DNA of 64,000 bases from NCBI GenBank assembly GCA_013397845.1, contig VZTG01001876.1, positions 135,267 to 199,266 on the forward strand. Direction: 5' to 3'. Source of the stretch: Melanocharis versteri (Eukaryota; Chordata; Aves; Passeriformes; Melanocharitidae). Shown piece by piece: positions 61,501 to 64,000 of the stretch (its first letter is position 1; each line of letters opens with the position of its first letter). The translations under genes were made by a program, and so were the position numbers. The notes under the pieces are model-generated. The model saw only the letters and a program-made list of their open reading frames with translations. It had not been told where the DNA came from and did not search any database.

Positions 61501-62139
61501 TATATGTGTGACTTTTTGTGTATAAGTCTAGACAGCTGCAACTTGGCAATCTTGCTGGAAGATCTCCATGGACTCAGGTTTGTTAGCTGCTGGGCCTTCG
61601 TATCCAACAGGAAACAGAAATTTGACCTCAGTAACTAGACAAATGTAGTGCTAATTTCTGAAAGTAAACATTATCCTGCTTTTGTCTCCAATTTTCCCGT
61701 GCCACACACATAAGCATGTCATACTCATTATCTTTAAAAATCTCATTTGGCCAAAAGATGGGTTTGGGCCTAGCAGAAAGATCCAACTAGGTCACATGTT
61801 TATAGATGATGCCTCTTATTTCCCTGTTCTGTCTGCACCTAGACTGTCCCTCTGCTGCTGTCCTTAATTTGATACTGGTTTTCTAGGATAACTCTCATTG
61901 TACCTTTCTGGACAAGAGACTTTGATCCCTGACATAAATCCAGACCAACTCTGCATTTAATGCACTTAAATGAATATATTATGAAATTACCCCTTTTCCT
62001 GTACACACACTTATTAGACATAAATAAGATACCATAAATATCATAAATGGCACTCTGATTTGAGCTATTTCTAGGAAAAGAGCAGACATTAAAAACAGAA
62101 TTTTTTTGTGCGGATTTATGGATCTGTGTTTTTAATTTT
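55583..62139. other. Intergenic 3' flank, third part
   Basis: 6.6 kb, AT-rich and CpG-poor, with no recognised gene or repeat family. The open frame at 56059-56448 (129 codons, + strand) has no recognisable family and ordinary AT-rich composition. Confidence 0.7.
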
Positions 62140-62640
62140 GTTAAGGAGAAGCAGACAAGAAAACGTGTCGCATTTTCCAGCAATTCACATGAAACCTCAG
62201 TGTACTCTCTGAAACATGGTATCCCTGATTCTTCTTACTCAGGAGCTTGGAGAGCCCACAGCGTGTGCCAGCAGCCAAAAAGAAAACAAGGATGAGGGAA
62301 CGACGCTTCTTTGCATGCGAGACTTGGCCGTGCCTCACCAAACGCAAACCCAATTCATCATCCTGCAGACGCTATTTCATACCAACAATTTCGCTGTCTC
62401 TTTAATGCATCTGTCTGTTTATCTATTCTCAAGTACCATCTGCTTGTCCCGCTCTCTCGCACCGCACATGTTCACAGCGAATACACCTCCAAGGTGACAA
62501 ATGAGCAGTCGAGCTAATTTCATTGGGATAAACAAGAAAGCAAGAGCCAGATGGAAAGCCATGGAGAGAGCCAATGTCATCTGGGGGGAGGAGAGAGTGT
62601 TTAGAGGAAGAATCACCATAACAACGGCAAGTGCAAAGAA
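62140..62640. promoter_or_regulatory. Candidate conserved non-coding element / enhancer
   Basis: About 15 CpGs by hand count are retained in roughly 450 bp within a CpG desert. The base composition is balanced, there is no repeat signature, and transcription-factor-like words cluster: GATAAACAA (forkhead-like), AACAATTT and ATAACAACGG (SOX-like), CAGATGG and CCATCTG (E-box), TAATTTCATT (homeodomain-like). This texture is typical of vertebrate CNEs, but conservation cannot be measured here. It lies about 25 kb downstream of MTCL1. Confidence 0.4.
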
Positions 62641-64000
62641 GAGGTTTCTATTCTGTCTATCCCACTAATTACTATGAATATTTTATTCTTGCCCTGTGGT
62701 TTATCCATGTCCAGATCAATGATTTACTGGCAGATGGCTTATTTTGTTTTGGACTTTTTTTTTCCCATGAAGTTTGACTGTTTTGATTTTCATGAGGTAT
62801 GGGGTTTAGATTTTTTTAGTGCTCTTTTAGGAGTTTGGACTGTTTTTATCAGATGCTCACAGGGAACCAGCACTTTAACGACTTTGAATTCTGAAATGTA
62901 ACCATCCTATTATTACAGATTTTAATTACTGTAAAGGCACAAGTTGCTTGTTGATAATGTTCATTCAGACCCTGCTTTCAGTTTACAGACAATCTTTTGA
63001 GACTGCAACTTTTCTCTATATCGCACTTCCAAGCCCTGGCACAGCATAAAGATCTTAAATAATCCTGACTACATTGGCAAAGGTCCAGCTAACTTCAAAG
63101 CACCAAGATCTCTCTGCCTGTCAAAACACAAAGATTGCAGCCATTTAACTAAACTGGTTTAAAAACACACTTTAGGTAAAAAAAAAGCAAAGCTTAATGT
63201 ATGTGTGTGTGTGTGTGTGTGTGGCTTTAAAACTGTTTTACATTGCCTTAGCCTGCCTCAGCAGGAGACATATCCAAAAGTGACAGAAGAAAACTTAAAG
63301 TTGAGCTAAATATGTTTACGTAGGCCTTAAGAGGATATGGATTTTTAAAACATGACTTTAGTTCAGTTTTCAGTTCAATTTGTGCTTGAGGCATGTTTAC
63401 GCAGCACAAAGCAGCGCAGTGTGGGTACACGCTAGCTGCTGCGTGGGGAGCTAGCTTAGAGCTGGAAGCAAAACTCTTTGGCCAGGCTAATAAACTTGTT
63501 CAAAAAAGGCACAGCACAGTGTCTTGCGGAGATATTTGTGCTAGCTGGGCATTCCCACACAGTAGAAGTCAGTGACCTTACTGCAAAGGACAATCTGGTT
63601 TATAATTTCTGGTGACACACAAATGCAGAGCTAAGCCAGTGGGCTGAGAAACCTCTCAAGTTCACTGTCATTGCATCCAATAATGGCTCAACGAATTTAA
63701 CAATAGAGGCTCAGCAAGCACTTTATTTTGCAAATATAAACAGACAAGGCATTTAAAAATGTCTCTAGTTTTTCTACAATATTAGTATCATTCAGTGTGA
63801 ATTGGCTCCTATAGATCAACATGTAACATTAAAAAAAAAAAATGAAACTACCATGATCTAACTAAAACACCCCTCTACCTGAATTTCCCAAAGTTCAATT
63901 TCAATCCTGTGAACATTGAGCGACTTCTCCAAAGACTAATCTATCTGCATCAGAAACTCCTTTTCAGTAAAATGCCTCTCAGAAAAAAAAAATTGCTCCC
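62641..64000. other. Intergenic 3' flank, last part
   Basis: No gene recognised. It contains a (TG)n microsatellite (63202-63223) and a small inverted repeat GCTAGCT … AGCTAGC (63431-63455) in a mildly CpG-bearing patch (63390-63540). Confidence 0.7.
63202..63223. repeat. (TG)11 microsatellite
   Basis: Uninterrupted TG dinucleotides, 11 units, likely polymorphic. Confidence 0.95.

Noticed and set aside
37093..64000. A second gene, a CRISPR array, an endogenous retrovirus or a transfer island in the flank
   Set aside because: No spliceable coding series, regularly spaced repeats, long terminal repeats, primer-binding sites or compositional island consistent with these were seen.

Overview
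The window is vertebrate nuclear DNA, almost certainly from a bird. It is AT-leaning and CpG-poor, with compact GT-AG introns and short 3'-end copies of the CR1 LINE (octamer-like ATTCTATG / ATTCTGTG ends), the typical avian interspersed repeat. There is no bacterial, viral or CRISPR content. The species cannot be fixed from the sequence alone.

One protein-coding gene is present, on the + strand: the 3' half of MTCL1 (microtubule crosslinking factor 1; also SOGA2, KIAA0802, CCDC165). Eight consecutive coding exons (4278-4370, 7218-7448, 9015-9203, 15189-15356, 19115-19369, 23463-23768, 26031-26062, 27675-29229) join in frame into 943 residues. The first five carry coiled-coil or linker sequence and the sixth a Ser/Arg- and Asp-rich linker. 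The 1.55-kb eighth exon carries the Ser/Pro-rich, basic tail, including the region that corresponds to the C-terminal microtubule-binding/stabilising domain. The transcript then has two possible ends. A 58-nt cassette exon (32776-32833) gives the short tail NQTVLLTAPWGL. A terminal exon (35825 to about 37092) gives a 69-residue Arg/Pro/Ser-rich tail and the shared 3' UTR, with an AATAAA at 37065-37070. The gene's 5' half lies upstream of the window.

Layout: 1-4277 intron; 4278-37092 MTCL1 exons and introns with CR1 copies at 14859-15025, about 18292-18372 and about 27300-27555; 37093-64000 is a gene-empty 3' flank with a CR1 copy (55368-55582), an ancient MIR-like SINE remnant (about 45930-46053), microsatellites and a CpG-retaining block at about 62140-62640 that looks like a conserved non-coding element. 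In human the downstream neighbour is NDUFV2, a few hundred kb away (from memory), which agrees with the empty flank.

No new multi-gene system is visible. The leads worth following are the cassette exon that switches the MTCL1 C-terminus while escaping nonsense-mediated decay by position, a 10-residue-periodic Gln-Thr motif array that could bind dynein light chain LC8, a duplicated in-frame splice donor, an 83-nt intronic hairpin, and a CpG-dense island over the last coding exon.
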